A stretch of DNA of 64,000 bases from JACVRW01 sp963812415 (GTDB lineage: Bacteria > Actinomycetota > Thermoleophilia > Solirubrobacterales > Thermoleophilaceae): contig CAWEVH010000028.1 of the NCBI GenBank assembly GCA_963812415.1, forward strand, positions 62,001 through 126,000. Reading direction: 5' to 3'. Below, piece by piece: positions 34,938 to 42,933 of this stretch. The position numbers and the translations under genes were made by a program. Positions within the stretch are counted from its first letter, which is position 1, and every line of letters starts with the position of its first letter. Below the pieces are notes generated by a model. The model worked only from the letters and a program-made list of their open reading frames with translations, searched no databases and was not told the DNA's origin.

Positions 34938-35549
34938 TCAAGCAGACGACTCGAGGCCGCCGCAGATGGCCTCGACGACAAGGCCCTTCGCGCGCTCGTA
35001 CTCCTCGTCGGTCTTCGGGAGCACCTCGAAGATCCAGCCGGTCAGCAGCTGTTCGATCGCGCCGTAGAAGCACATCGCCGCGAACTCGGCCGGGATGTCC
35101 GACTTGAACGCGCCCTCGTCGCGCGCGGTCTCGACGATGCGGGCGATCCCGCCGTAGGCCTCGCGGATCTTCTCGAGGTGAAGGCGCCCGAACGAGTTGG
35201 CCGCGCGCGTGACCTCGACGATGATCACCTTCATCAGGTCGGGGTCATGGCGGTAGGAGTCGATGATGAAGCCGGCCACGCCGTGGAGCTTCTCCCTGGC
35301 GGGAAGGTCGCGGGCGTCGATCTCCGCGATCGCGTCGAGCATCACCTGCCAGCGCTCGAGGAAGAGCGTATTGAGGATCTCCTCCTTGGAGTCGAAGTAG
35401 TGGTACACGAGGCCGTAGGCGACGCCCGCCTCGTCGGCCACGTCGGAGACCCGGCAGTGGTGGAAGCCGCGCCGCGCGAACACCCGCACGCCCGCGTCGA
35501 GGATCAGGCGCCGCTTGTCGACCGCGCTGGCTTTGGGGGCGGTGGCCAT
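34938..35549 (-). CDS. TetR-family transcriptional regulator
   Basis: A 203-residue regulator with an N-terminal TetR HTH: KRRLILDAGVRVFARRGFHH, CRVSDVADEAGVAYGLVYHYF and DSKEEIL. The C-terminal ligand domain is FadR/AcrR-like (TetR_C), with KLHGVAGFIIDSYRHDPDLM. The ATG overlaps the stop of the nitrilase-family gene by one base. A perfect palindrome lies just upstream of the operon's first gene and is the obvious operator candidate, so autoregulation is likely. The ligand is unknown; related regulators often sense acyl-CoAs or hydrophobic compounds. Confidence 0.9.
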   Translation of the reverse strand: MATAPKASAVDKRRLILDAGVRVFARRGFHHCRVSDVADEAGVAYGLVYHYFDSKEEILNTLFLERWQVMLDAIAEIDARDLPAREKLHGVAGFIIDSYRHDPDLMKVIIVEVTRAANSFGRLHLEKIREAYGGIARIVETARDEGAFKSDIPAEFAAMCFYGAIEQLLTGWIFEVLPKTDEEYERAKGLVVEAICGGLESSA

Positions 35550-36424
35550 CAGTGGGCCCTGACCTCCGCCTTTGGCGAGCGGGCGGTGCCCGCGAGCCCT
35601 CGATCGCCCGGCCATCGGTATGCCTCGCTCACGCGGTTGGCCAGGCTCGGCAGCTTCTCGCGCAGCTCGTCCTGGCGGGCCAGGTCGAGGTCCGCCGCGA
35701 TCACGCGCTCGCCCTCGCCCGGCGCGCGGGCGAGCACCTCGCCCCACGGGTCCACGATCATCGAGTTGCCGTAGCTGTCGCCCTCGGGGCCGGGCCTGCG
35801 ACCCTGGCCCGGCGCCACCACGAACACCTGGTTCTCGATCGCCCGAGCGCGGACGAGCACCTCCCAGTGGGCCTCGCCGGTCACGCGCGTGAAGTTGGCC
35901 GGGATGGTCACGATGCGCGCGCCGCGGAGCGCCAGGATCCGGTACAGCTCGGGAAAGCGCAGGTCGTAGCAGATCGAGAGGCCGAGCCGGGTGCCGTCGG
36001 CGGTCTCGGACAGCACGATCTCGTCGGCAGGCTCCGAGTGCTCGGACTCGCGGTACTCGACCCCGCCCACCTCCACGTCGAACATGTGGATCTTGCGGTA
36101 GACGGCCTTGAGCTCGCCGTCCGGACCGGCGTGCACGGACGTGTTCGACACCCGCTCGCGCCCCTCGCGCCGCTCGGCCACCGAGCCGGCAACGAGGTCG
36201 ATGCCGAGCTCGGCGGCGAGCGCCCGCGCCCAGCGCACCGGCCGGCCGTCGAGATCCTCGGCGCCCGCGGCGTAGTCCGCCGCCGTGCCGCGGATGTCGA
36301 GCCGCTCGGGAAGCACCACCAGCTCGCAGCCGTCCGCCGCGGCCTCACGCACCAGCCGCTCCGCGGCTTGGAGGTTGCGCTCCTTGCTGTCGGTCGACTC
36401 GAGTTGGACGGCGGCGACCCTCAT
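35549..36424 (-). CDS. Carbon-nitrogen hydrolase (nitrilase superfamily, omega-amidase/Nit-like)
   Basis: A 291-residue enzyme with the Glu-Lys-Cys triad: Glu in LVVLPERLDIRG, Lys in AVYRKIHMFDVEV, and Cys in LSICYDLRFPELYR. This arrangement and length match the Nit2/omega-amidase-like branch, which hydrolyses the amides of alpha-keto acids, deaminated thiol compounds or related amides. SD GGAGG lies just before the ATG. It leads a leftward operon with the TetR gene and several membrane protein genes; the operator palindrome sits 15 bp upstream of its start codon. Natural substrate unknown. Confidence 0.88.
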   Translation of the reverse strand: MRVAAVQLESTDSKERNLQAAERLVREAAADGCELVVLPERLDIRGTAADYAAGAEDLDGRPVRWARALAAELGIDLVAGSVAERREGRERVSNTSVHAGPDGELKAVYRKIHMFDVEVGGVEYRESEHSEPADEIVLSETADGTRLGLSICYDLRFPELYRILALRGARIVTIPANFTRVTGEAHWEVLVRARAIENQVFVVAPGQGRRPGPEGDSYGNSMIVDPWGEVLARAPGEGERVIAADLDLARQDELREKLPSLANRVSEAYRWPGDRGLAGTARSPKAEVRAH

Positions 36425-36438
36425 CGCTCCTCCCAGCG

Positions 36439-36456
36439 ATTGACTGACCAGTCAAT
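36439..36456. promoter_or_regulatory. Palindromic TetR-type operator
   Basis: ATTGACTG-AC-CAGTCAAT is a perfect inverted repeat with 8-bp arms and a 2-bp centre. It lies between the divergent nitrilase-TetR operon (start 36424) and the DUF2804 gene (start 36477), close enough to both starts to block either promoter. Size and symmetry fit a TetR dimer site. Binding by the TetR protein encoded in the same operon is inference. Confidence 0.75.
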
Positions 36457-36476
36457 CTGGAGTGTACTGCGCCGGG

Positions 36477-37295
36477 ATGCGGGATCTCCCCACGCGTGGC
36501 CCCGCGGCGCGCCGGCTCGGCCTGCCCCTGCCGCCGCTGCCCATGCCGGCGTTCAGCCGCGGGCGGCCGCTGAAGCGCTGGCGCTACGTGGGGGTGTACC
36601 GGCCCGACGTGATGCTCTGCGTCGGCGACGCACGCGTCGGCGGCGTGCCCCAGCGCTGGTGGGCCGTGGCGCTGCCGGACGGCACGCTGCTCGAGCGGAC
36701 GACGCACGGCCGGGGCGGCGTCCTGCTCGAGCCGGGAGTCGTGCGGGTGCGCGCTCGGGGCGTGTCGATCGAGCTCGAGCTCGAGGAGCCCGCGCCGGTG
36801 GAGGTGGCCTCGCCGCACGGCCGCTCGTGGATCTGGACCGCCAAGCGCGCCCCCGTGCTCGTGCGCGGGCGCGTCGAGACCCAGCGCGGGAGCTTCGACC
36901 TCGACGGCGAGGACGGCTTCATCGACGAGTCGGCCGGCTATCACGCGCGCCACACCGTGTGGCGCTGGTCGGCGGGCGTCGGCCGAGCCGCCGACGGGCG
37001 CCGCGTGGCCTGGAACCTCGTCGACGGCGTGCACGACTCGGACGTGGGAAGCGAGCGCACGGTGTGGCTCGACGGCGAGCCGCGCGAGGTGGAGCCGCAG
37101 GCGTTCGCGCCCGACCTGAGCGCCGTCGGCGGGCTCTCGTTCCGCGCGTGGTCGGTGCGCGAGCAGCGCATGTTCCGCGGCTACGCGCGCAGCTGGTACC
37201 GGCAGCCGTTCGGCGAGTTCGGCGGCGAGCTCCCCGGCGGCATTCGCGTCGCGGGGGCCTACGGCGTGATGGAGGAGCATGATGTGCGCTGGTGA
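36477..37295 (+). CDS. DUF2804 family protein
   Basis: A 272-residue protein with the DUF2804 signatures: LKRWRYVGVYRPDVML near the start, the central DESAGYHARHTVWRWSAGVG, AWNLVDGVHDSDVGSERTVWL, and the end GGIRVAGAYGVMEEHDVRW. The family has a lipocalin-like/AttH-related look and no proven activity. It is soluble with no signal peptide. The ATG at 36477 is preferred over one five codons upstream. The stop overlaps the GTG of the CapA-like gene (GTGA). It lies right beside the TetR operator and may be controlled by it. Confidence 0.85.
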   Translation: MRDLPTRGPAARRLGLPLPPLPMPAFSRGRPLKRWRYVGVYRPDVMLCVGDARVGGVPQRWWAVALPDGTLLERTTHGRGGVLLEPGVVRVRARGVSIELELEEPAPVEVASPHGRSWIWTAKRAPVLVRGRVETQRGSFDLDGEDGFIDESAGYHARHTVWRWSAGVGRAADGRRVAWNLVDGVHDSDVGSERTVWLDGEPREVEPQAFAPDLSAVGGLSFRAWSVREQRMFRGYARSWYRQPFGEFGGELPGGIRVAGAYGVMEEHDVRW

Positions 37296-38326
37296 GCAAG
37301 CTGTTCGTCCTCTGGCTGACGGCGTTTGGCCTCCTGCCGGCGCCCACGGCCTCCCAGGACCCGGTGCGCGTGCGCGTGGCGGCCTCTGGTGACTTCCTGA
37401 TCCACACGCCGGTCGCCGCGCGCGCGTTCGCGCTCGGGGGCGGGCGCCGCTACGAGTTCGCCCCGCTGTTCGAGCCCGTACGTCGTCACATCGCCGGCGC
37501 CGACTTCGCCATCTGCCACGTCGAGACGCCGCTCGTGCCCGGCCCGGTACAGGGCTACCCGAGCTTCCGCACGCCGCCGGCGCTGGCGGGCGCGATCAAG
37601 CGCGTCGGCTGGGACGCGTGCAGCACGGCCTCGAACCACTCGCTCGACGCCGGGCAGTTCGGGATCGGCACCACGCTGGCGGCGCTCGACCGCGCGCGTG
37701 TCCCCCACGCCGGCACCGCACGCTCGCCGGCGGAGCGCGGGCGCACGACGATGATCGACGTGAAGGGCGTGAAGGTCGCGCTGCTCGCCTACACCGCGAT
37801 CTCGAACGGCCAGGCGGTGCCGCACCCGTGGTCGGTGAACTGGGCCTCCGCCGGCCGGATCCTGGCCGACGCGCGCCGGGCGCGCGGCCGCGGCGCACAG
37901 CTCGTGATCGCCAACCTGCACTGGGGTACCGAGTACGTGCACGGGGTCACCCCGGAGCAGCGAGCGCTGGCGCGCCGCCTCACGCGTTCGCCCGCGATCG
38001 ACGCGATCGTGGGACAGCACGCCCACGTGGTGCAGCCGATTAGGCGTGTGAACGGCAAGCCGGTGGTGTTCGGCGAGGGCAACCTGGTCTCGAACCAGAC
38101 GGCCGGCTGCTGCCCCGCGGCCGCCCAGGACGGCCTGATCGCCCTGCTCGACTTCGCCGTCGAGCCCGGCCGGCGCGTGCGCGCGACCCGGATCCGCTAC
38201 GTGCCCACCTGGGTGCGCCACCCGGACTACACCGTGGTGCCGGCGGCGCCCGGCACGGCGTCGTGGAACCGCACGGTGAGCGTGGCGGGGCGGCGCCCCG
38301 GAATCGGCCCGCTGCGCGGGGGATAG
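37292..38326 (+). CDS. Secreted CapA-family (PGA_cap) metallophosphatase-like protein
   Basis: A 344-residue protein with a short signal peptide (LFVLWLTAFGLLPAPTA). It carries the CapA/PgsA-type calcineurin-like fold: VRVAASGDFLIHTPV, FAICHVETPLVPG, ACSTASNHSLDAGQFG, VIANLHWGTEYVHG, and AIVGQHAHVVQPIRRVNG with the metal-ligand histidines. In Bacillus CapA takes part in poly-gamma-glutamate export or anchoring; no capB or capC gene is seen here, so the role is open. GTG start overlaps the DUF2804 stop by 4 bp. Confidence 0.87.
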   Translation: MSKLFVLWLTAFGLLPAPTASQDPVRVRVAASGDFLIHTPVAARAFALGGGRRYEFAPLFEPVRRHIAGADFAICHVETPLVPGPVQGYPSFRTPPALAGAIKRVGWDACSTASNHSLDAGQFGIGTTLAALDRARVPHAGTARSPAERGRTTMIDVKGVKVALLAYTAISNGQAVPHPWSVNWASAGRILADARRARGRGAQLVIANLHWGTEYVHGVTPEQRALARRLTRSPAIDAIVGQHAHVVQPIRRVNGKPVVFGEGNLVSNQTAGCCPAAAQDGLIALLDFAVEPGRRVRATRIRYVPTWVRHPDYTVVPAAPGTASWNRTVSVAGRRPGIGPLRGG

Positions 38327-38337
38327 ATTCCCGCGCC

Positions 38338-39441
38338 ATGAAGATCCGCGCAGCCGTGCTCGAGGAGTTCGCCAAGCCGCTCGTCCTGCAGGACATCGAG
38401 CTCGACGGTCCAGGGGCCGGCGAGGTGCTCGTGCGACTGGCCGCCTGCGGCGTGTGCCACACCGACCTCTACACCGCCAGCGGCGCGGACCCATCCGGCT
38501 ACGCCCCGACGGTCCTCGGCCACGAGGGCGCCGGGGTGGTGGAGGAGGTGGGCGAGGGCGTGACGAGCGTCGCCCCGGGCGACCACGTGGTCACGCTCTT
38601 CTCACCCCAGTGCCGCGAGTGCGTGCACTGCCGCTCGGACAAAACCAACATCTGCCTCGCGATCCGGGACGAGCAGAACCAGGGCCACCTGCCGGACGGC
38701 ACGACGCGGCTGTCGCGCGACGGCGAGCGCATCCGCCACTTCATGGGCACGAGCACGTTCGCCGAGGCGACCGTGATGCCCGAGATCGCGCTCGCGAAGG
38801 TGAGCCCCGACGCGCCGCTCGACGTGGTGTGCACGCTCGCCTGCGGCGCGACCACGGGCATCGGCGCGGCGCTCTACATCGCGAAGGTGGAGCCGGGCTC
38901 GACCTGCGCGGTCTTCGGCGCGGGCCTCGTCGGCCTGGGCGCGGTGGCGGGCTGCCGGCTGGCGGGCGCCGAGCGGATCGTGGCGGTCGACCTCTCCGAG
39001 GAGCGTCTCGCCCACGCGCGCGCCCAGGGCGCCACCGACACGCTCGTCGGCGGCCCCGACGCGGTGAACGAGATCCTCGAGATGACCGGCGGCTTCGGCG
39101 CCGACTACACCTTCGAGGCCACCGGCAACGTCGGCGTGATGCGCCAGGCGGTCGAGGCGGCGCGTATGGGCTGGGGCCTGTGCACGATCGCCGGGGTGGC
39201 CGGCAAGGGCGAGGTGCTCGAGGTGGTGCCGCGCTTCCTGATCACAGGCCGCCGCGTCGCGGGCGCCTCCTTCGGCGGCGCCAAGGGCCGCGACCGCGTG
39301 CCGGAGCTCGTGGACCGCTACCTCGCCGGCGATCTCGACCTCGGCGCGCTGGTGACCCGCCGGCTGCCGCTTGACGAGGTCAACGACGCCTTCGAGGCGA
39401 TGGAGCGCCAGGAGGGCATCCGCTCGGTGATCACGTACTGA
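38338..39441 (+). CDS. Zinc-dependent class III-type alcohol dehydrogenase
   Basis: A 367-residue medium-chain dehydrogenase. Catalytic zinc ligands appear in AACGVCHTDLYTASG and VLGHEGAGVVEEVGEG. The four structural-zinc cysteines are in SPQCRECVHCRSDKTNIC. The NAD-binding site is CAVFGAGLVGLGAVAGC followed by the acidic IVAVDLSEER, which selects NAD over NADP. The layout is that of class III enzymes (S-hydroxymethyl-thiol dehydrogenases) acting on formaldehyde adducts. In an actinobacterium the thiol might be mycothiol; the sequence does not settle this. It starts with ATG and ends before a strong hairpin shared with the convergent MerR operon. Confidence 0.88.
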   Translation: MKIRAAVLEEFAKPLVLQDIELDGPGAGEVLVRLAACGVCHTDLYTASGADPSGYAPTVLGHEGAGVVEEVGEGVTSVAPGDHVVTLFSPQCRECVHCRSDKTNICLAIRDEQNQGHLPDGTTRLSRDGERIRHFMGTSTFAEATVMPEIALAKVSPDAPLDVVCTLACGATTGIGAALYIAKVEPGSTCAVFGAGLVGLGAVAGCRLAGAERIVAVDLSEERLAHARAQGATDTLVGGPDAVNEILEMTGGFGADYTFEATGNVGVMRQAVEAARMGWGLCTIAGVAGKGEVLEVVPRFLITGRRVAGASFGGAKGRDRVPELVDRYLAGDLDLGALVTRRLPLDEVNDAFEAMERQEGIRSVITY

Positions 39442-39459
39442 ACCAGTCGAGTGCATCGG

Positions 39460-39498
39460 TCGCGTGGTTCTTCATGACAGTCATGAAAAACCACGCGA
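39460..39498. terminator. Bidirectional hairpin terminator
   Basis: An inverted repeat with outer arms TCGCGTGGTT and AACCACGCGA and inner arms TTCATGA and TCATGAA around a CAG loop, one mismatch between the two stem parts. On the plus strand the right half starts with a short A run, giving U residues on the minus-strand transcript. It lies between the convergent ADH and MerR genes and likely ends both transcripts. Confidence 0.8.
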
Positions 39499-39520
39499 GC
39501 GTTGCTGGGCCGCCTGCGAC

Positions 39521-40216
39521 TCAGCCGCGCGCGGCCCGCTTGCGGCGCAGCTCCGCCACCAGCGCCTTCTGGTGCAGCGCCGCGATCAGCTCGTTGAGCG
39601 GCTCCGCGCCGGACGCGATCAGCTCGGCCGCGCGGTCGGGATCGAGCTCGCCGGCGAGCCGGTCCATCAGCACCTGGACCTCCTCCTTCACGAGCTCCTC
39701 GAGCGCCCGCTTGTAGCGCAGCGTGTCGTAGACCGTGAAGCCGATCCGCTCGTCGTACCCGCCCGCCCGGAAGCGGCTGATCGCCTCCACGATCTCCACG
39801 TCGCGCTGCCCGTAGCCGCGTGAGCTCGGCGACAGCACCTCGAGCTCGCCGAGCCGGTCGAGCACCTCCTGGGGCACCTCGTAGCGCCGGCGCAGCTCGG
39901 CGGCCGACACGCGCGCCTGATCGCCCGCGAGCGCCCGCTCGAGGATGCGGTCCTCGAGCTCCACGAGCGCCCGAGCGCGCTCCGGATCGTCGTCGAGCAT
40001 CGACTTGATCACCTTCAGCGGCATGAAGCGCTCCTCCTGGAGCTGCTTGATCAGGCGGATCCGCTCGACGAACTCGGGCGGGTAGTAGGCCATGTTGCGC
40101 GAGGTCTTGACCGGCTCCGGCAGGAGCCCCTCGCGCAGGTAGTGCTTGATCGTGCCCGCGCTCACGCCGCTCGCCTCGGCCAGCTCCTTCATCTTGAGCA
40201 GGCCGTTCTCGCTCAT
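39521..40216 (-). CDS. MerR-family transcriptional regulator
   Basis: A 231-residue regulator with an N-terminal MerR winged HTH (LLKMKELAEASGVSAGTIKHY, LREGLLPEPVKTSRNMAYY, RIRLIKQLQEERFMPLKVIK). A second, longer alpha-helical region includes a further helix-turn-helix-like segment (VSAAELRRRYEVPQEVLDRL). It lacks the cysteine clusters of metal-sensing MerR proteins, so an organic or acyl ligand is more likely. The ATG overlaps the CoA-transferase stop by 4 bp, making it the last gene of the BKACE operon, which it probably regulates. Confidence 0.88.
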   Translation of the reverse strand: MSENGLLKMKELAEASGVSAGTIKHYLREGLLPEPVKTSRNMAYYPPEFVERIRLIKQLQEERFMPLKVIKSMLDDDPERARALVELEDRILERALAGDQARVSAAELRRRYEVPQEVLDRLGELEVLSPSSRGYGQRDVEIVEAISRFRAGGYDERIGFTVYDTLRYKRALEELVKEEVQVLMDRLAGELDPDRAAELIASGAEPLNELIAALHQKALVAELRRKRAARG

Positions 40217-41400
40217 GCGACCGCCCCCTTCGCCTCCATCGCCTCGACCTCGCCGGGCGAGTAGCCGAGGCCGGCGAGCACCTCGCGCGTGTGCTCGCCG
40301 AGGGCGGGTCCGGGGCCCGCCGGCGCGCCGGGCGTTCGCGAGAGCTTGATCGGCACCCCCAGCAGTCGCACGCCGCCGGCGCCGGGCTGATCGAGCTCCA
40401 CCACCATCTCACGCGCCCGCACCAGCTCCGAGTCGAGCGCCTCGTCCAGGCCGAGCACCGGCTCGAGGCAGCAGTCGTGCTGCTCCGCGAACGCGTGCCA
40501 CTCGTCGCGGCTGCGCTCCGCGAATACCCGCTCCACCTCCGCGTGGGCATCCGAGCCCGGCGGGTCGAACTGCCTCTCGATCAGGTCCTCGCGCCCGACT
40601 CCCCGGCACCAGGCCTGCCAGAACTTGGGCTCGAGGGCGCCGAGCGTGACCCAGCCGTCGCGGCAGGCGTACGGGCGGTAGCAGATCAGCCGCCCGGCGA
40701 GCTCGCCGTCGCCGCGCGCGGGTGACGCGCCGTCGCACAGGTACTTGGCCGCCACCATCGCGAGCCACGCCAGCGAGCCGTCGAACATCGACACGTCGAC
40801 GAGCTGCCCCTCGCCGCTCCGCTCCCGCTCGCGAAGCGCGGCGAGGATGCCGAACGCCGCCATCAGCGCTCCGCCGCCGAGATCGGCGATCTGGCCGGCC
40901 GACTGCACGGGCGGGCCGCCGGCGTCGCCGGTCAGTCCGAGCAGCCCGTTCAGGCCCAGGTAGTTCATGTCGTGGCCGGAGCGCGCGGTGTAGGGGCCGT
41001 CCTGCCCGTAGCCGGTGATCGCGCAGTACACGAGGCGGGGGTTCTCCTCGCGCAGGCGCTCGTAGCCGACTCCGAGGCGGTCCATCACGCCCGGCCGGAA
41101 CGACTCGAGCACGACGTCGGACTCGCGGGCGAGACGGATCAGCACCTCGCGCCCGGCCTCCTCCTTGAGGTTCAGCCGAATCGAGCGCTTGCCGCGGTTG
41201 AGCGAGAGGAAGAGCGCGGACTTGGCCGACTCCTCGGCACCCTCGTACGCGGGCGCCGACCAGCGCACGTAGTCGCCCATCCCGGTGTCCTCGACCTTCA
41301 GCACGTCGGCGCCGAAGTCCGCGAGGAGCAGGGAGCAGAAGCCGCCCGGCAGCAGCCTCGAGAGGTCGAGCACGCGGATATCCGAGAGCGCGCCGCTCAT
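40213..41400 (-). CDS. CaiB/BaiF-type (family III) CoA-transferase
   Basis: A 395-residue protein with family III CoA-transferase marks. These are IRVLDLSRLLPGGFCSLLLADFGADVLKVED at the start, LNRGKRSIRLNLK, VVLESFRPGVMDRLGVGYE, the catalytic-region TARSGHDMNYLGLNGLLGL (Asp as in the family), and GEGQLVDVSMFDG. Such enzymes move CoA between carboxylic acids, and the closest annotated relatives are often named alpha-methylacyl-CoA racemase. The start overlaps the BKACE stop by 4 bp and its stop overlaps the MerR start by 4 bp. It could activate or recycle the acids handled by the neighbouring BKACE enzyme. Confidence 0.9.
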   Translation of the reverse strand: MSGALSDIRVLDLSRLLPGGFCSLLLADFGADVLKVEDTGMGDYVRWSAPAYEGAEESAKSALFLSLNRGKRSIRLNLKEEAGREVLIRLARESDVVLESFRPGVMDRLGVGYERLREENPRLVYCAITGYGQDGPYTARSGHDMNYLGLNGLLGLTGDAGGPPVQSAGQIADLGGGALMAAFGILAALRERERSGEGQLVDVSMFDGSLAWLAMVAAKYLCDGASPARGDGELAGRLICYRPYACRDGWVTLGALEPKFWQAWCRGVGREDLIERQFDPPGSDAHAEVERVFAERSRDEWHAFAEQHDCCLEPVLGLDEALDSELVRAREMVVELDQPGAGGVRLLGVPIKLSRTPGAPAGPGPALGEHTREVLAGLGYSPGEVEAMEAKGAVA

Positions 41401-42332
41401 ACGCGCTCGCTCGCGTCGATCGGGTGCGCCAGCAGGTCGCGACGGGTGAGCGGCTCGCGGCGCGGTGCGCCGAGCAGCTCGCGCGCCTCGTCGACGCCGG
41501 CGACTCGCCGGCCGGTGTCCTCGACGATGCGGCGCGCCCGGGCGATCAGATCGCCGTTCGAGCGCGCCATCTCCCCGTCGGGCAGGTAGAAGTTGTCCTC
41601 GAGCCCGACGCGCACGTTGCCACCCAGCGCCGCCGCGGCCGCCACCAGCCGCCACTGGTCCCGCGAGATGCCGATCACGCCCCAGTTGTTCGGCCCCTCG
41701 GCGCCGCCCGGAATCTGATCGGCCATGTGCGCGAGGTTCCGGGGGGTCGCACGCACGCCCCCGGTCACGCCCATCACGCAGGAGATCTGGAGTGGCTCGG
41801 ACAGCAGCTCCATGTCGATCAGCGGGTCGAGGTTCGCCACGTGGCCCGTGTCGAAGCACTCGTGCTCGGGCCGTATGCCGAGCTCGTTCATGGCCCGGAG
41901 GAACTCGATGATCGTGTCGAACGAGTTCTCGAACACCGCCTTGAAGACGAAGTCCTTGCGCGAGCGCGAGTACTTCGCGTAGTTCATCGAGCTCATGTTC
42001 AGCGCGGCCACGTCGGGGCGGAGCGCGCGCAGGTACTCGATCCGCTTCTCGACCGGCACCCCGATCGCGCCGGTCGAGTAGTTGACGATCACGTCGTCGA
42101 CGGCGCCCGAGATCGCCTCGGTGATGGCGCGGAAGTCCTCGACCTCGTAGCTCGGCACGCCGTCCGGCGTGCGGGCGTGGATGTGGATCATCGAGCAGCC
42201 CTCGTCCACCGCGCGGGCCGCCTCCGCCGCGTACTCCTCCGGCGTGTAGGGGATCGCCGGACACTGCTCGCGGCTCGCCACCGCCCCCGAGATCGAGCAG
42301 GTGACGATGCAGGGATCCTCGAAACGGCTCAT
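41397..42332 (-). CDS. BKACE family beta-keto acid cleavage enzyme (DUF849)
   Basis: A 311-residue TIM-barrel protein of the DUF849/BKACE family, whose best-known member is 3-keto-5-aminohexanoate cleavage enzyme (Kce). Zinc ligands are visible in MIHIHARTPDG (His-x-His) and at HECFDTGH (Glu). RVGLEDNFYLPDG is the conserved C-terminal motif. The family condenses a beta-keto acid with acetyl-CoA and cleaves it to acetoacetate and a new acyl-CoA. Substrate range is set by active-site residues I cannot assign here. It sits 10 bp after the YdeI-like gene and overlaps the CoA-transferase gene by 4 bp. Confidence 0.9.
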   Translation of the reverse strand: MSRFEDPCIVTCSISGAVASREQCPAIPYTPEEYAAEAARAVDEGCSMIHIHARTPDGVPSYEVEDFRAITEAISGAVDDVIVNYSTGAIGVPVEKRIEYLRALRPDVAALNMSSMNYAKYSRSRKDFVFKAVFENSFDTIIEFLRAMNELGIRPEHECFDTGHVANLDPLIDMELLSEPLQISCVMGVTGGVRATPRNLAHMADQIPGGAEGPNNWGVIGISRDQWRLVAAAAALGGNVRVGLEDNFYLPDGEMARSNGDLIARARRIVEDTGRRVAGVDEARELLGAPRREPLTRRDLLAHPIDASERV

Positions 42333-42342
42333 CCGGCTCCTC

Positions 42343-42933
42343 TCATCGCTCGCGGCGCCGGGGCACGAACGGCGGCACGTGGCGGCCCGCAGCCGAGCAC
42401 TCGACCAGCTGCGCGAGCCGGCGCTCGCGGGTCTCCTCGCGCTTGGCGCTCACCACCCAGTGGGTCGCCGTCCGGCGGTAGCTCGGCGGGCGCGCCTTCC
42501 AGTACTCCCAGGCCGCGGCGTCGGCGCGCAGGCGCTTCTCGTAGGCGCGCGGCAGCTGGGCGGGCTTCTCCTGCTCGAACGAGTAGACGCCGGACTTCGC
42601 CTCCGTGCGCGCCTCGAAGGCGGCCAGGCCCGCCGGGCGCATCTTGCCGGCCTCCGTCAGCCTGGCCACCTTGGCGATGTTCACCTTGCTCCAGTTGCTG
42701 CCCGGCTTGCGCGGCGTGAAGCGCTGCCGGTAGCGCTCCTCGTCGATGGTGTTCGCGCGGCTGTCGATCCAGCCGAAGCAGAGCGCCTGGTCGACCGCCT
42801 CCGACCAGGTCAGGCTCGGCCTGCCCGTGCCCTTCTTCCAGTAGCCCACCGACACCTCGGTCTCGGTCTCGTGATGCTCCCCGAGCCAGGCGTAGAAGGC
42901 CTCGGGGCTCTCGAAGAAGATCGGCTCGCTCAC
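42343..42933 (-). CDS. YdeI/OmpD-associated family protein
   Basis: A 196-residue protein with the YdeI-like pattern: FFESPEAFYAWLGEHHETE, VGYWKKGTGRPSLTWSEAVDQALCFGWIDS, RQRFTPRKPGSNWSKVNIAK, and a later bacteriocin-protection-like region YWKARPPSYRRTATHWVVSA. Members are described as affecting antimicrobial peptide or bacteriocin sensitivity in some bacteria, with little biochemical proof. GTG start overlaps the carboxylase stop (GTGA). Its presence between carboxylase and BKACE genes may be incidental. Confidence 0.85.
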   Translation of the reverse strand: MSEPIFFESPEAFYAWLGEHHETETEVSVGYWKKGTGRPSLTWSEAVDQALCFGWIDSRANTIDEERYRQRFTPRKPGSNWSKVNIAKVARLTEAGKMRPAGLAAFEARTEAKSGVYSFEQEKPAQLPRAYEKRLRADAAAWEYWKARPPSYRRTATHWVVSAKREETRERRLAQLVECSAAGRHVPPFVPRRRER

